A stretch of 13,622 bases of DNA, from positions 1 to 13,622 of the forward strand of contig CALBSF010000351.1 of NCBI GenBank assembly GCA_937927795.1, given 5' to 3'. A program made the position numbers and the translations under genes. This DNA is from an uncultured Rickettsiales bacterium (GTDB lineage Bacteria > Pseudomonadota > Alphaproteobacteria > Rickettsiales > UBA1997). How positions within the stretch are numbered: the stretch's first letter is position 1; every line of letters starts with the position of its first letter. This document shows, in pieces, positions 4,969-11,458 of this stretch. A model generated the notes under the pieces. That model made no database searches. It saw nothing but the letters and a program-made list of their open reading frames with translations, and was not told the DNA's origin.

Positions 4969-5952
4969 ATGACTAAAAAATCACCACCACAAACCAGTGT
5001 TATTTATCAAGCGAAAGACGGCGCGATTGAGCTTCATCATGATATTGAAAAGCAAACAATTTTGGCAAATCTGAATCAAATTGCTGATCTTTTTGGCGTT
5101 GGTAAAGCTGCTATTTCCAAGCATTTAAAAAATATTTTTGAATCAAAAGAGCTTTCGAAAAAGGCAACTGTTTCCATTTTGGAAACAGTTCAAAAAGAAG
5201 GTAAAAGAGAGGTGGCTAGGTCGATAGAAATCTACAACCTTGATGCGATAATTGCGGTTGGCTATCGGGTGAATTCAAAACAGGCGACTAAGTTTCGTAT
5301 TTGGGCAACTAAGATTCTTAAAGATTATGTTTTGCAAGGATATGCAATTGATAAAAAGCAAATTGCCAAAAACTATTCCCAATTTTTAGAAGCAATTGAA
5401 AACATAAAAACTCTTCTGCCATCTGACCAAAAAATTGATAATCACGATGTTTTAAACTTAATTTCCACCTTTGCTGAAACTTGGCTGTCACTTGATGCTT
5501 ACGATAAAGACCAGCTGGCAAATATCGGCAAAACCCAAAAGTCAGTTTCTTTGACCGCCAAAGAATTAGAAGGCGCAATTACTGAACTTAAAAAAGAATT
5601 ACTCAAGAAAGGTGAGGCAACCGCAATTTTTGCCAAAGAGCGCGAGGTTGAAAATGTCATCGGAATTTTTGGCAATATTATGCAATCTTTTGGAGGTGTG
5701 GCTCTTTATCCAACCTTAGAAGAAAAGGCCGCACACTTGCTTTATTTTATGGTGAAGAATCATCCTTTCGTTGATGGAAATAAAAGATGCGGTGCTTTTG
5801 CTTTCGTGTGGTTTTTGAAAAAGTGCAACTTGCTTGATCAAACAAAAATCAGCCCACAAGCGCTCACAGCTTTAACGCTGCTAATTGCTGAAAGTGACCC
5901 GAAACAAAAAGATAAAATGGTTAAGTTGGTTTTGCAGATGTTGAGGAAATGA
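4969..5952 (+). CDS. RhuM-Fic/Doc fusion protein (death-on-curing type)
   Basis: A 327-residue two-domain protein. Residues 10-140 are a RhuM (virulence RhuM) domain: TSVIYQAKDGAIEL, an HTH-like LANLNQIADLFGVGKAAISKHLKNIF (32-57), then YNLDAIIAVGYRVNSKQATKFRIWATKIL (89-117). Residues 190-327 are a Fic/Doc domain with the active-site loop HPFVDGNKR (265-273), preceded by AAHLLYFMVKN. The loop is of the Doc form (NKR, not the GNGR of AMP-transferring Fic). In Doc this goes with phosphate transfer to EF-Tu rather than AMPylation, so a translation-blocking toxin is possible. No antitoxin gene (Phd-like) lies beside it, and the RhuM half may supply control. The start has no Shine-Dalgarno sequence (AAAATAAAA precedes ATG). 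The gene stands alone between a gene-poor gap and convergent minus-strand genes. The domain fusion itself is known; the target is unknown. Confidence 0.88.
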   Translation: MTKKSPPQTSVIYQAKDGAIELHHDIEKQTILANLNQIADLFGVGKAAISKHLKNIFESKELSKKATVSILETVQKEGKREVARSIEIYNLDAIIAVGYRVNSKQATKFRIWATKILKDYVLQGYAIDKKQIAKNYSQFLEAIENIKTLLPSDQKIDNHDVLNLISTFAETWLSLDAYDKDQLANIGKTQKSVSLTAKELEGAITELKKELLKKGEATAIFAKEREVENVIGIFGNIMQSFGGVALYPTLEEKAAHLLYFMVKNHPFVDGNKRCGAFAFVWFLKKCNLLDQTKISPQALTALTLLIAESDPKQKDKMVKLVLQMLRK

Positions 5953-6015
5953 TATTTTTTTCAAACCTAGGTTTTGCCATTATTGCTAATTAATTAAATT
6001 TGCATTTTTTGAAAT

Positions 6016-6050
6016 TACGCCATTACCAAAAACAATCTAATAATGGCGTA
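6016..6050. terminator. Hairpin between convergent genes, possible bidirectional terminator
   Basis: TACGCCATTA (6016-6025) and TAATGGCGTA (6041-6050) are perfect 10-bp arms with a 15-base loop. They lie in the 117-bp gap between the RhuM-Fic stop and the stop of the ribbon-helix-helix gene. The next bases are not a clean T run on either strand, so intrinsic termination is only possible, not shown. Confidence 0.4.
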
Positions 6051-6069
6051 CTTCAATCTAGCTTAATTT

Positions 6070-6360
6070 CTAACTAACGCCTAACTCTTCTCTCATTTTT
6101 TCGATCTCAGTCCAAAACGCTTCTTGCTCCTCCTTAGTCATTTTGTTTTCAGAAACAAATTTGACAAAGGCCACGCAGGAGGAAAGCATTCTAAGCGCTC
6201 TATATTGAAATAGTTTATTTGACAGAGACTCTTCCGCTAAAACCTTTTTTCTGATAAAATCAGAAATTGATAAGCCTTCTTCGGCGACTTTAGTTTTAAC
6301 AAAATCATATTCTTTCTCGCTGACTTTGATTGAGATCATTTGGTTTCTTGGCTCTGACAT
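6070..6360 (-). CDS. Small ribbon-helix-helix protein, possible relaxosome or regulator
   Basis: A 96-residue protein. Residues 7-42 (QMISIKVSEKEYDFVKTKVAEEGLSISDFIRKKVL, shown split: QMISIKVSEKEYDF then EEGLSISDFIRKKV) form the strand-helix-helix of the ribbon-helix-helix fold seen in CopG/Arc regulators and in MobC-type mobilisation proteins. The rest (about 45-96) is helical with a charged C-terminus, EEQEAFWTEIEKMREEL. It sits beside an AlpA-type regulator in the island, which fits either a repressor or a DNA-nicking accessory factor. No relaxase is in the window, so I cannot choose. No ribosome binding site is visible, and a terminator-like hairpin at 6388-6409 separates it from the AlpA gene. 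Confidence 0.7.
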   Translation of the reverse strand: MSEPRNQMISIKVSEKEYDFVKTKVAEEGLSISDFIRKKVLAEESLSNKLFQYRALRMLSSCVAFVKFVSENKMTKEEQEAFWTEIEKMREELGVS

Positions 6361-6387
6361 AGTTTAAATAATAAAAATTGTTTTAAG

Positions 6388-6409
6388 AAAAAATTGCCCA
6401 AATGCGGGC
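6388..6409 (-). terminator. Terminator-like hairpin after the AlpA-type gene
   Basis: On the minus strand GCCC (6409-6406) pairs with GGGC (6399-6396) around a GCATTT loop, followed after two bases by a run of six T (plus-strand A6 at 6388-6393). The stem is short. It lies 14 bases beyond the AlpA stop and before the ribbon-helix-helix gene. Confidence 0.45.
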
Positions 6410-6423
6410 GATTGTGCTTATGA

Positions 6424-6618
6424 TTAGAGGTGATTAATAAATTCCTTAATCTCTTGAGCGTAAAAGCCAGAAGCTCGACTTCCATTGATTTTAGCGGGCT
6501 TGGGGAACTTGTTTTGCTTTACCCAAGAATAGATGGTTGATTTGCTGACGGGGATAATTTTTAGAAGATCTTTAAGCCTGATGAATCCAGCATCAGGAAG
6601 ATTAATTTGATTTGTCAT
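6424..6618 (-). CDS. AlpA-family transcriptional regulator / excisionase-like protein
   Basis: A 64-residue protein matching the AlpA family (phage CP4-57 regulator type) over nearly its whole length: FIRLKDLLKIIPVSKSTIYSWV (12-33) is the winged helix-turn-helix, followed by KFPKPAKINGSRASGFYAQEIKEFI (37-61), where the usual family motif is W(…)EI..W. AlpA proteins switch on the integrase of P4-like islands and so promote excision. Here a P4-type integrase lies 2.9 kb upstream on the same strand. A 14-bp palindrome (6658-6671) and a larger inverted repeat lie just before the start and are candidate operators. There is no Shine-Dalgarno sequence. The protein looks complete. Confidence 0.85.
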   Translation of the reverse strand: MTNQINLPDAGFIRLKDLLKIIPVSKSTIYSWVKQNKFPKPAKINGSRASGFYAQEIKEFINHL

Positions 6619-6627
6619 ATTTAAAGT

Positions 6628-6678
6628 TTATTAGTTTTTGAAATGAACTCGCTTGAGAGTTTTCGAAAACTAAATAAA
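6628..6678. promoter_or_regulatory. Palindromic operator candidate upstream of the AlpA gene
   Basis: AGTTTTCGAAAACT (6658-6671) is a perfect 14-bp palindrome. In addition TTATTAGTTTTTGAAA (about 6629-6644) is an approximate inverted copy of TTTTCGAAAACTAAATAA (about 6660-6677). Together they fill the 101-bp gap between the AlpA start and the stop of the 341-aa gene, so they could bind AlpA or the ribbon-helix-helix protein. Confidence 0.45.
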
Positions 6679-6719
6679 CCAAAAATTATTGAGTTTGCTA
6701 TCTTGTGAATCTCAAAGTG

Positions 6720-7745
6720 CTAGCAGTCTGAACTTAAATTTTTAAGAATTTCTCCAAGTCTCTTTGCAATAGAATCAGGCTTTGCCGGGGATTTTTTAAG
6801 AATTTCCAGCTTTTCTTTTTCCTCTAAATTTATGATAAACCTTTTTATTTCTTCTATGCTGGCAATTTCTTTATTTTTGGGATTTTTATAGGCACAATAA
6901 AGGCCTTCTGAAAAAGTCTTAATTATTAATTCCGGCTTATATTCAACGCATTTTTTCCAGAAAAAAATAGTTGCCTCTACTATCTTTTTGCCAGTCTCTC
7001 CTTTGCTTTTGCCACCTTTGGCTTGAGTGCTTTTTATCATCTTATTTTTGCCAATACTTTCTATATATTCCATTTCAGCAGAACCATTTTGTATAAAAAA
7101 TTTCCCGATGTAATGAATTAACATATGGCATTCAGTGCAATCTTTAACCATTCGTATCACTTCAATATCAAAAAGGGCTACTCCTGATTTTTCTGCTTCG
7201 TTAAAGTTTCCCAGTGCTTTGTTTCTAAGTACTTTTTTCAGTCTTTCCAAATTTGCCCAAAATAGAACTAGAAAAATTGCTGATAGATTAAATGTTTTGC
7301 TGTCAAAACCCTCTTTATCGAGAATCCTTTCAAATCTTCGCAATGTATCGCTTGCTAACATGATGCCTTGGTTATTTTTGCAAAGATCTAAATATTTTTC
7401 TCGATCAATCTGGCTTATATTTTGATGAGTGATGTATATTGAAATGAGGTTGTGATATAGGTTGTGTGATATGAGAGTTTTTTCATCTATGATATCGCCT
7501 AAATCAACCGCGTGGATATAGAGTGCATAATTCACAATCCTGCACAATCTTGAGATTTTTGTCTCATCGCCAATTTGTTTTAGATTACGCCTAACATACT
7601 CTATTTCAGTTGATAAAGTATTTAGCGGATCGTTTTGATTCTTGTTAAAGTTGAAGTCGTGATCAAGTGGAAGAATTGAAAAAAGCGGCGTAATCAAATG
7701 TCCGCGCATTTTTAAAAAACGCTCCATGGTTAAAAATGAGTCCAT
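6720..7745 (-). CDS. Unrecognised 341-residue island protein
   Basis: I do not recognise a family. The protein is soluble and mostly helical by composition, with no signal peptide and no long membrane segment (the hydrophobic LSAIFLVLFWANL at 154-166 is short and followed by basic residues). Four cysteines or histidines cluster at DCTECHMLIHYI (202-213), which could bind metal. Residues 241-262 (QAKGGKSKGETGKK...) and the helical end to SIAKRLGEILKNL resemble, loosely, GG-K-containing phage and island proteins encoded near integrases. Its ATG overlaps the stop of the upstream integrase stub as TAAATG, so it was probably once translationally coupled to that integrase. The downstream neighbour is the AlpA regulator. 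It is a good candidate for an island-maintenance or control function, but nothing specific can be claimed. Confidence 0.7.
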   Translation of the reverse strand: MDSFLTMERFLKMRGHLITPLFSILPLDHDFNFNKNQNDPLNTLSTEIEYVRRNLKQIGDETKISRLCRIVNYALYIHAVDLGDIIDEKTLISHNLYHNLISIYITHQNISQIDREKYLDLCKNNQGIMLASDTLRRFERILDKEGFDSKTFNLSAIFLVLFWANLERLKKVLRNKALGNFNEAEKSGVALFDIEVIRMVKDCTECHMLIHYIGKFFIQNGSAEMEYIESIGKNKMIKSTQAKGGKSKGETGKKIVEATIFFWKKCVEYKPELIIKTFSEGLYCAYKNPKNKEIASIEEIKRFIINLEEKEKLEILKKSPAKPDSIAKRLGEILKNLSSDC

Positions 7746-7803
7746 TTATATTCCTCTTTTAAGTTTATCCAAATAGTCCGCCCACGATTGATCATTTGAG
7801 ATT
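7746..7803 (-). pseudogene. 3' stub of a second P4-type integrase gene
   Basis: The minus strand encodes WADYLDKLKRGI and a stop at 7748-7746, matching the last residues (WWADYLDKIKN) of the complete integrase. 7765-7785 is identical over 21 bases to 9571-9591, and ATCATTTG just beyond is also shared. One base is missing relative to the intact gene, which breaks the frame a few codons upstream, and everything further N-terminal is gone. The different end (LKRGI instead of IKN) shows that it comes from a related but distinct integrase, not a recent duplicate. Confidence 0.8.
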
Positions 7804-7814
7804 CTGAAAATGAT

Positions 7815-8333
7815 CTAGTTTTTAAATTCATTATCATTGACCACCAAGTTTTTAATTCTTGCCGTTAAGTCATCACCTACAACCAGCATAACTTCAACTT
7901 TATCCTCTCTTTTTGGCTCTTTTGTATTTTCGTTAATAAAATACTTCTCTATTCCATATTCTATGCGTCCAAAATTACCAGTATATTTCCCCTTTATCAC
8001 AACTTGATCATCTCTTACCAATGGCTTCTCTAAAGAGACATAATCAGGAACATACGAAGATCCATCTTTTTTAAGAACTGCATAAATTTCGTTACCAGAT
8101 GCTTCTTTAATACTTTGGTTCTTGCCTTTGAAACGCCACAAGTCACTAAACTCATATCTTAAAGTTAGATAGTTTCCACTTAAGTAATCTCTTGGATCGA
8201 CTGGTACGGTTTTTACAAGAATTGTTTGTGATTCTGGATTGTGTAGTTTGTTATGCTCTAGACAATACCAACCAACAAAAAATAAGACCTGAATTGCTGC
8301 TACCAGAAAGAGTAATTTATTTTTGTGTGACAT
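7815..8333 (-). CDS. GDYXXLXY-domain membrane-anchored protein
   Basis: About 172 residues from ATG at 8333; an earlier in-frame ATG at 8348 would add five residues. One N-terminal membrane segment (roughly KLLFLVAAIQVLFFVGWYCL) is followed by an extracytoplasmic domain with the family signature VDPRDYLSGNYLTLRYEFSDL (split: VDPRDYLSGNY, LTLRYEF), the GDYxxLxY motif with N in place of D. The function of the family is unknown. It is usually encoded next to DUF2157 membrane proteins, as here, where the start overlaps the end of the DUF2157 gene (17 bp with the preferred start), implying translational coupling and a shared membrane complex. AGAAG lies very close before the 8333 ATG. The gene ends 12 bases before the integrase stub. 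Confidence 0.87.
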   Translation of the reverse strand: MSHKNKLLFLVAAIQVLFFVGWYCLEHNKLHNPESQTILVKTVPVDPRDYLSGNYLTLRYEFSDLWRFKGKNQSIKEASGNEIYAVLKKDGSSYVPDYVSLEKPLVRDDQVVIKGKYTGNFGRIEYGIEKYFINENTKEPKREDKVEVMLVVGDDLTARIKNLVVNDNEFKN

Positions 8334-9477
8334 GGCTTCTAAAAACATTATTTATTAGGCGTTTACGATATTTTTCTCCAATGAAGGCAATTGTTATTAG
8401 CACTATACCGAAGAGAATAAACATTGATCCGGTGAATAGCATAGTTCCTACCAAGTCTACAAACCTAGCAATCAAACCAATCATGACGCACCATATTCCA
8501 ATATTAATAAGGCTTCTGCTTCTTTCCATTTCACCCTTATAAATCATAACTCCACCAACCCAAAACCAAACTACCCAATATAAAATTGAGATCAGTATTT
8601 TTTGATCTAAGTAAGCGAATAAAGGAATTATGCTTAATGCCAAGATTATAGATTCTGGCAGCTGAATGAGATCAGAAAGTTTTGCCTTAGCGCGAAAGTT
8701 TCTTATAAGATTAGTTGCTAAGCAAATCACATTGAAGGCAATTATAGCGATTGTGATTGGATGTAAGATAATTCCGTTTGAATCTTCTGAAGAAAGCTCA
8801 TGATTAAATCCCATTACCAAAGTCATCAACCCTAAAGAGATGTATCCAATCAACTTTGCATGATCAAAAGAATCGCTTAAGCGATTTAAGGTTCTTGGCA
8901 GTAAGATCATGCTGCTAAAAACTGTTGTAATAAACATGATTTGACTTTGCCAATTAGCGTGAAAATTTATATTAGCGTTGATGTTGGCCCACAAATAAAA
9001 ACCAAGCAAAGACATAACGCCAATCCATCCATCACGCAGCAAAATAGCCATTGGCAAAATCATAAAAAACCACATCAAATAGGCTTCACCATTTTTACTA
9101 CTTAAGTGATATATTTGTGCAACCAAGCCAATGCCAGCAAGAACATAGCCAGCAGCTATAAAATAGATAATTCTTGAAATTTTTGGATGAGTTTCGCGCA
9201 ACAGATAAGCTGAAATGTGGAATCCCACAAGTATTAAAATATAAGTGGAAATTTTGATGATATTTGGAATTTGATGCCAGTTGTGAGAAACTATCAGGAT
9301 TGCGCCAAGAATAATTGCGATCCCACCAAAAAGACTGACAATATTAAGAAAAGATGCGACCGATTTACGTTCGTAATTTTCTGCAAATGTTTGTAGCTTT
9401 TGTTTTACAGACTGATCCACAACTCCTTGAGAAAGAGCATCGTCCAAAAAGGCATTAATTTTTTTTGTAAATGACAT
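8317..9477 (-). CDS. DUF2157 multi-pass inner-membrane protein
   Basis: A 386-residue protein. A soluble N-terminal ~40 residues (INAFLDDALSQGVVDQSVKQKL) precedes about ten to twelve hydrophobic helices, the first near 43-64 (FLNIVSLFGGIAIILGAILI). WHQIPNIIKI (67-76) and GLVAQIYHLSS (117-127) are characteristic of the DUF2157 family. The family's biochemical role is not known; it pairs with GDYXXLXY proteins across many bacteria, and the overlapping stop/start here fits a two-subunit membrane complex. It lies between the integrase gene (80-bp gap) and the integrase stub, so it travels as island cargo or was trapped between two integrations. No Shine-Dalgarno sequence precedes the ATG. Membrane topology is inferred from hydrophobicity only. 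Confidence 0.88.
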   Translation of the reverse strand: MSFTKKINAFLDDALSQGVVDQSVKQKLQTFAENYERKSVASFLNIVSLFGGIAIILGAILIVSHNWHQIPNIIKISTYILILVGFHISAYLLRETHPKISRIIYFIAAGYVLAGIGLVAQIYHLSSKNGEAYLMWFFMILPMAILLRDGWIGVMSLLGFYLWANINANINFHANWQSQIMFITTVFSSMILLPRTLNRLSDSFDHAKLIGYISLGLMTLVMGFNHELSSEDSNGIILHPITIAIIAFNVICLATNLIRNFRAKAKLSDLIQLPESIILALSIIPLFAYLDQKILISILYWVVWFWVGGVMIYKGEMERSRSLINIGIWCVMIGLIARFVDLVGTMLFTGSMFILFGIVLITIAFIGEKYRKRLINNVFRSHVTQK

Positions 9478-9557
9478 AGGTTTTATAATTGTATTTATTT
9501 TTGTGGTTATTTTTAGCTAATTTAGTCACAAATACAAACATATTTTATTGAGTTATT

Positions 9558-10733
9558 TTAATTTTTAATCTTATCCAAATAGTCCGCCCACCACTGCATC
9601 ATTTGTTTGCGCTCGGGCAAATATTGAGCGTGGTTGTAGGAAGCTCTTACTTTGTTTCTTTCGCCATGTGCTAATTGTTTTTCTATAACATCAGCGCGGA
9701 AATTTTTTTCATTCAGTATTGTTGATGCTGTTGCGCGAAAGCCGTGCGCGGTTGTTTTAGAGTGATAACCCATGCGGTAAATTGCATAAATCAAAGTATT
9801 TTCGCTGGTAGGTTTATGTGGGTTGATGCGACTTGGAAAAACAAAATCAGGATTGTTGTGTAATCTTCTGACTTGCTGAAGTAGTTCTATTACTTGTTTT
9901 GAAAGTGGTACGATGTGTTTTTCTCTCATCTTCATGCGCTCAGCCGGAATGTGCCATTCCGCTGTCTCAAAATTAAGCTCATTCCATTTCATACCACGCA
10001 ATTCAGCGGTTCTGACAAAAGTTAAAACAAGAACTTGTAAAGCTATTTTGGTTTGCTCTTCGCCTTGGTAAATTTCTAATCTTTTTAAAAATTCTGGTAG
10101 CTGATCTTCTTTTAAATTTGCGTGATTTACTTTTTTGCGAACAGTAAGCGCGCCGCGCAAGTCGGCAGAAATATCGCGGTCTGTTCTGCCTGTAGCAATC
10201 GCATAGCGAAAAATTTGCCCGCAGGTTTGTAATACGCGATGCGATAAATCAACCGCTCCTCTTTTTTCAATTTTTTGAACTGTAACTAAAAGCTCAGGAG
10301 CCTTGATTTGATTAATTGGTCGTGAGCCGAGCAGGGGGAAGGCATCGTTTTCTAATCTTGTTAAAACAGCCTTGTGATGTTTTACAGTGTAGCGATCTTT
10401 TTGTTTTTCGTGCCATTCACGCGCCACATGCTCAAAAGAATTTTCCGCTTCAACCATGCGCGTTATTTTAGCTAATTTTTTTTCTGCTGACGGATCAACG
10501 CCTTCTTGTATTTGTTTGCGGGCTTCATCTGCTTTATCTCTGGCTTCTTTGAGTGATACTTCTGGATAGACACCAAACGCTAATCTTTTTTCTTTGCCAT
10601 CGAAGCGATATTTCAAACGCCAATATTTCGATCCATTTGGATTAACTTCGAGATATAATCCTTTTTCATCGGAGACCTTAAAGATTTTATCCTTAGGTTT
10701 GATGCTTTTACATTTGATGTCATTCAAAGGCAT
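9558..10733 (-). CDS. P4-type tyrosine integrase
   Basis: A 391-residue site-specific recombinase that inserts and excises the island at the neighbouring tRNA gene. The N-terminal DUF4102 arm-binding domain (1-90: MPLNDIKCKSIKPKDK, GLYLEVNPNGSKYWRLKYRF, LAFGVYPEVSLKEARDKA) is followed by a core-binding domain (about 100-190) and the catalytic domain. The catalytic set is present: R241 in TFVRTAELRG, H330 and R333 in HGFRATAST, H356 in LAHG and the nucleophile Y366 in ASYNHA; a lysine near 268 fits the beta-hairpin position. Length is normal for the family, so it looks active. The start at 10733 faces tRNA-Asp, 165 bp away, as usual for P4-like islands. An inverted repeat GGGGGCAT/ATGCCCCC just before the start may be a control or arm site. 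Its 3' end has a decayed counterpart at 7746-7803. Confidence 0.95.
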   Translation of the reverse strand: MPLNDIKCKSIKPKDKIFKVSDEKGLYLEVNPNGSKYWRLKYRFDGKEKRLAFGVYPEVSLKEARDKADEARKQIQEGVDPSAEKKLAKITRMVEAENSFEHVAREWHEKQKDRYTVKHHKAVLTRLENDAFPLLGSRPINQIKAPELLVTVQKIEKRGAVDLSHRVLQTCGQIFRYAIATGRTDRDISADLRGALTVRKKVNHANLKEDQLPEFLKRLEIYQGEEQTKIALQVLVLTFVRTAELRGMKWNELNFETAEWHIPAERMKMREKHIVPLSKQVIELLQQVRRLHNNPDFVFPSRINPHKPTSENTLIYAIYRMGYHSKTTAHGFRATASTILNEKNFRADVIEKQLAHGERNKVRASYNHAQYLPERKQMMQWWADYLDKIKN

Positions 10734-10736
10734 ATT

Positions 10737-10784
10737 GGGGGCATTTTATTTATAATGGAAAAAAGTGCCCCATGTTATGCCCCC
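10737..10784. promoter_or_regulatory. GGGGGCAT/ATGCCCCC inverted repeat upstream of the integrase
   Basis: Perfect 8-bp arms at 10737-10744 and 10777-10784 around 32 A/T-rich bases, with an extra GTGCCCC at 10765-10771 giving TGCCCC a second direct copy. The proximal arm starts 4 bases from the integrase ATG. It could be bound by AlpA, by the integrase arm-binding domain or by another regulator. No -10/-35 pair is clear. Confidence 0.45.
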
Positions 10785-10884
10785 TAAATCAGGTGGATTT
10801 TAGTGAACTTTGTTGAATGAGGTTGGACTAACTTTAGCTGAGATCCCTTTAATATCAAGGGTAAAATGGACATCTTTGGACTTT

Positions 10885-10902
10885 GCCATCCTTGTGGATG
10901 GC
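10885..10902. repeat. Hairpin overlapping the tRNA-Asp 3' CCA, island attachment-site candidate
   Basis: GCCATCC (10885-10891) and GGATGGC (10896-10902) form a 7-bp stem with a TTGT loop, and the right arm includes the encoded CCA and discriminator base of tRNA-Asp. Island integrases of this type recombine at tRNA 3' ends, so the attachment core should lie in or next to this stretch. The matching far-end copy is not seen in the window. Confidence 0.45.
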
Positions 10903-10975
10903 GGGAGTGACGGGACTCGAACCCGCGACCTCTTGCGTGACAGGCAAGCGCTCTAACCAACTGAGCTACACCCCC
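10899..10975 (-). tRNA. tRNA-Asp (GTC)
   Basis: 77 bases on the minus strand. Acceptor GGGGGTG pairs with CACTCCC (one G-U), followed by discriminator G and encoded CCA. The D arm is GCTC/GAGC. The anticodon stem CTTGC/GCAAG holds loop CTGTCAC with anticodon GTC, and the T arm contains GGGTTCGAGTCCC. It is intact although the island integrase starts just beyond its 3' end, as expected when integration rebuilds the tRNA. Confidence 0.97.
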
Positions 10976-11074
10976 TAAAGAAGGGACCCGCTTGCGCTTT
11001 ATGGGCTGCAGTGCGGTTTGAAAATTTTAGAGATTTGAAAGGCCCGCTTTCGCTTGCGCTACGGCGTGGCACAA

Positions 11075-11110
11075 GTTTTTGTAAATAGCAAAAAGCTTAT
11101 TAACAAAAAC
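11075..11110. repeat. Hairpin between tRNA-Val and tRNA-Asp
   Basis: GTTTTTGTAAATAGC (11075-11089) pairs with GCTTATTAACAAAAAC (11095-11110) with one mismatch and one bulge around an A5 loop. It begins 5 bases after the tRNA-Val CCA on the minus strand. It may be a partial terminator or a processing signal. The rest of the 139-base spacer has two similar CGCTTGCGCT-containing stretches and no gene. Confidence 0.5.
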
Positions 11111-11114
11111 TAAG

Positions 11115-11190
11115 TGGTGGGTGATGACAGGCTCGAACTGCCGACCCTCTCCTTGTAAGGGAGATGCTCTACCAACTGAGCTAATCACCC
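11115..11190 (-). tRNA. tRNA-Val (TAC)
   Basis: 76 bases on the minus strand. Acceptor GGGTGAT/ATCACCC, discriminator A and encoded CCA; D arm GCTC/GAGC. Anticodon stem TCTCC/GGAGA with loop CTTACAA gives anticodon TAC, and the T arm holds CAGTTCGAGCCTG. It lies upstream of tRNA-Asp in the same direction, a Val-Asp tandem common in alphaproteobacteria. Confidence 0.97.
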
Positions 11191-11215
11191 GCAAAATAAT
11201 AAAAACGAGGGCGCG

Positions 11216-11243
11216 ATTATAAACAAACTTTTTTTTATTTCAA
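11216..11243 (-). promoter_or_regulatory. Sigma70-type promoter of the tRNA-Val/tRNA-Asp transcript
   Basis: On the minus strand TTGAAA (11243-11238), a 16-base spacer and a perfect TATAAT (11221-11216) are followed by CGCGCCCTCG, a GC-rich discriminator typical of growth-rate and stringent-controlled stable RNA promoters. The tRNA-Val 5' end lies 25 bases beyond the -10. The remaining bases up to the plus-strand gene at 11459 are A/T-rich leader without another gene. Confidence 0.75.
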
Positions 11244-11458
11244 TTTAAAAGATGAAAAATAATTATTATGCAATTTTTTAATCCTAGATACTAAAAATAT
11301 GAAGTTTTACTGGGTATGAAAATGCATGATTATCAAGGCTTTTAGCATGTTTGCAGTCGCTTGATATTCTTTAAATAAATACCCTAAGAAATAAAAACTT
11401 TACAAATTAAGTATGGCAACATAATTTAAATTAATCTTGATTAATTAGTGAGAATTTT

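Larger units (their letters stand above)
6070..10898 (-). mobile_element. tRNA-Asp-anchored integrative island (visible part)
   Basis: An intact P4-type integrase reading away from tRNA-Asp, an AlpA-type regulator, a ribbon-helix-helix protein and an integrase remnant together mark an integrative genomic island. The right edge is at the tRNA-Asp 3' end. The left edge is unknown; the RhuM-Fic and SIR2/protease/AbiEi-like genes may belong to the same island, but no second tRNA-Asp 3' end copy was found to delimit it. Confidence 0.65.

Noticed and set aside
8192..8542. Plus-strand open frame of 116 codons across the GDYXXLXY/DUF2157 overlap
   Set aside because: It is antisense to two recognisable membrane proteins, with no ribosome binding site and no family features.
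10734..10898. Extra gene or second tRNA between the integrase and tRNA-Asp
   Set aside because: No tRNA-like arms or coding frame are visible; the stretch contains only the inverted repeats described.
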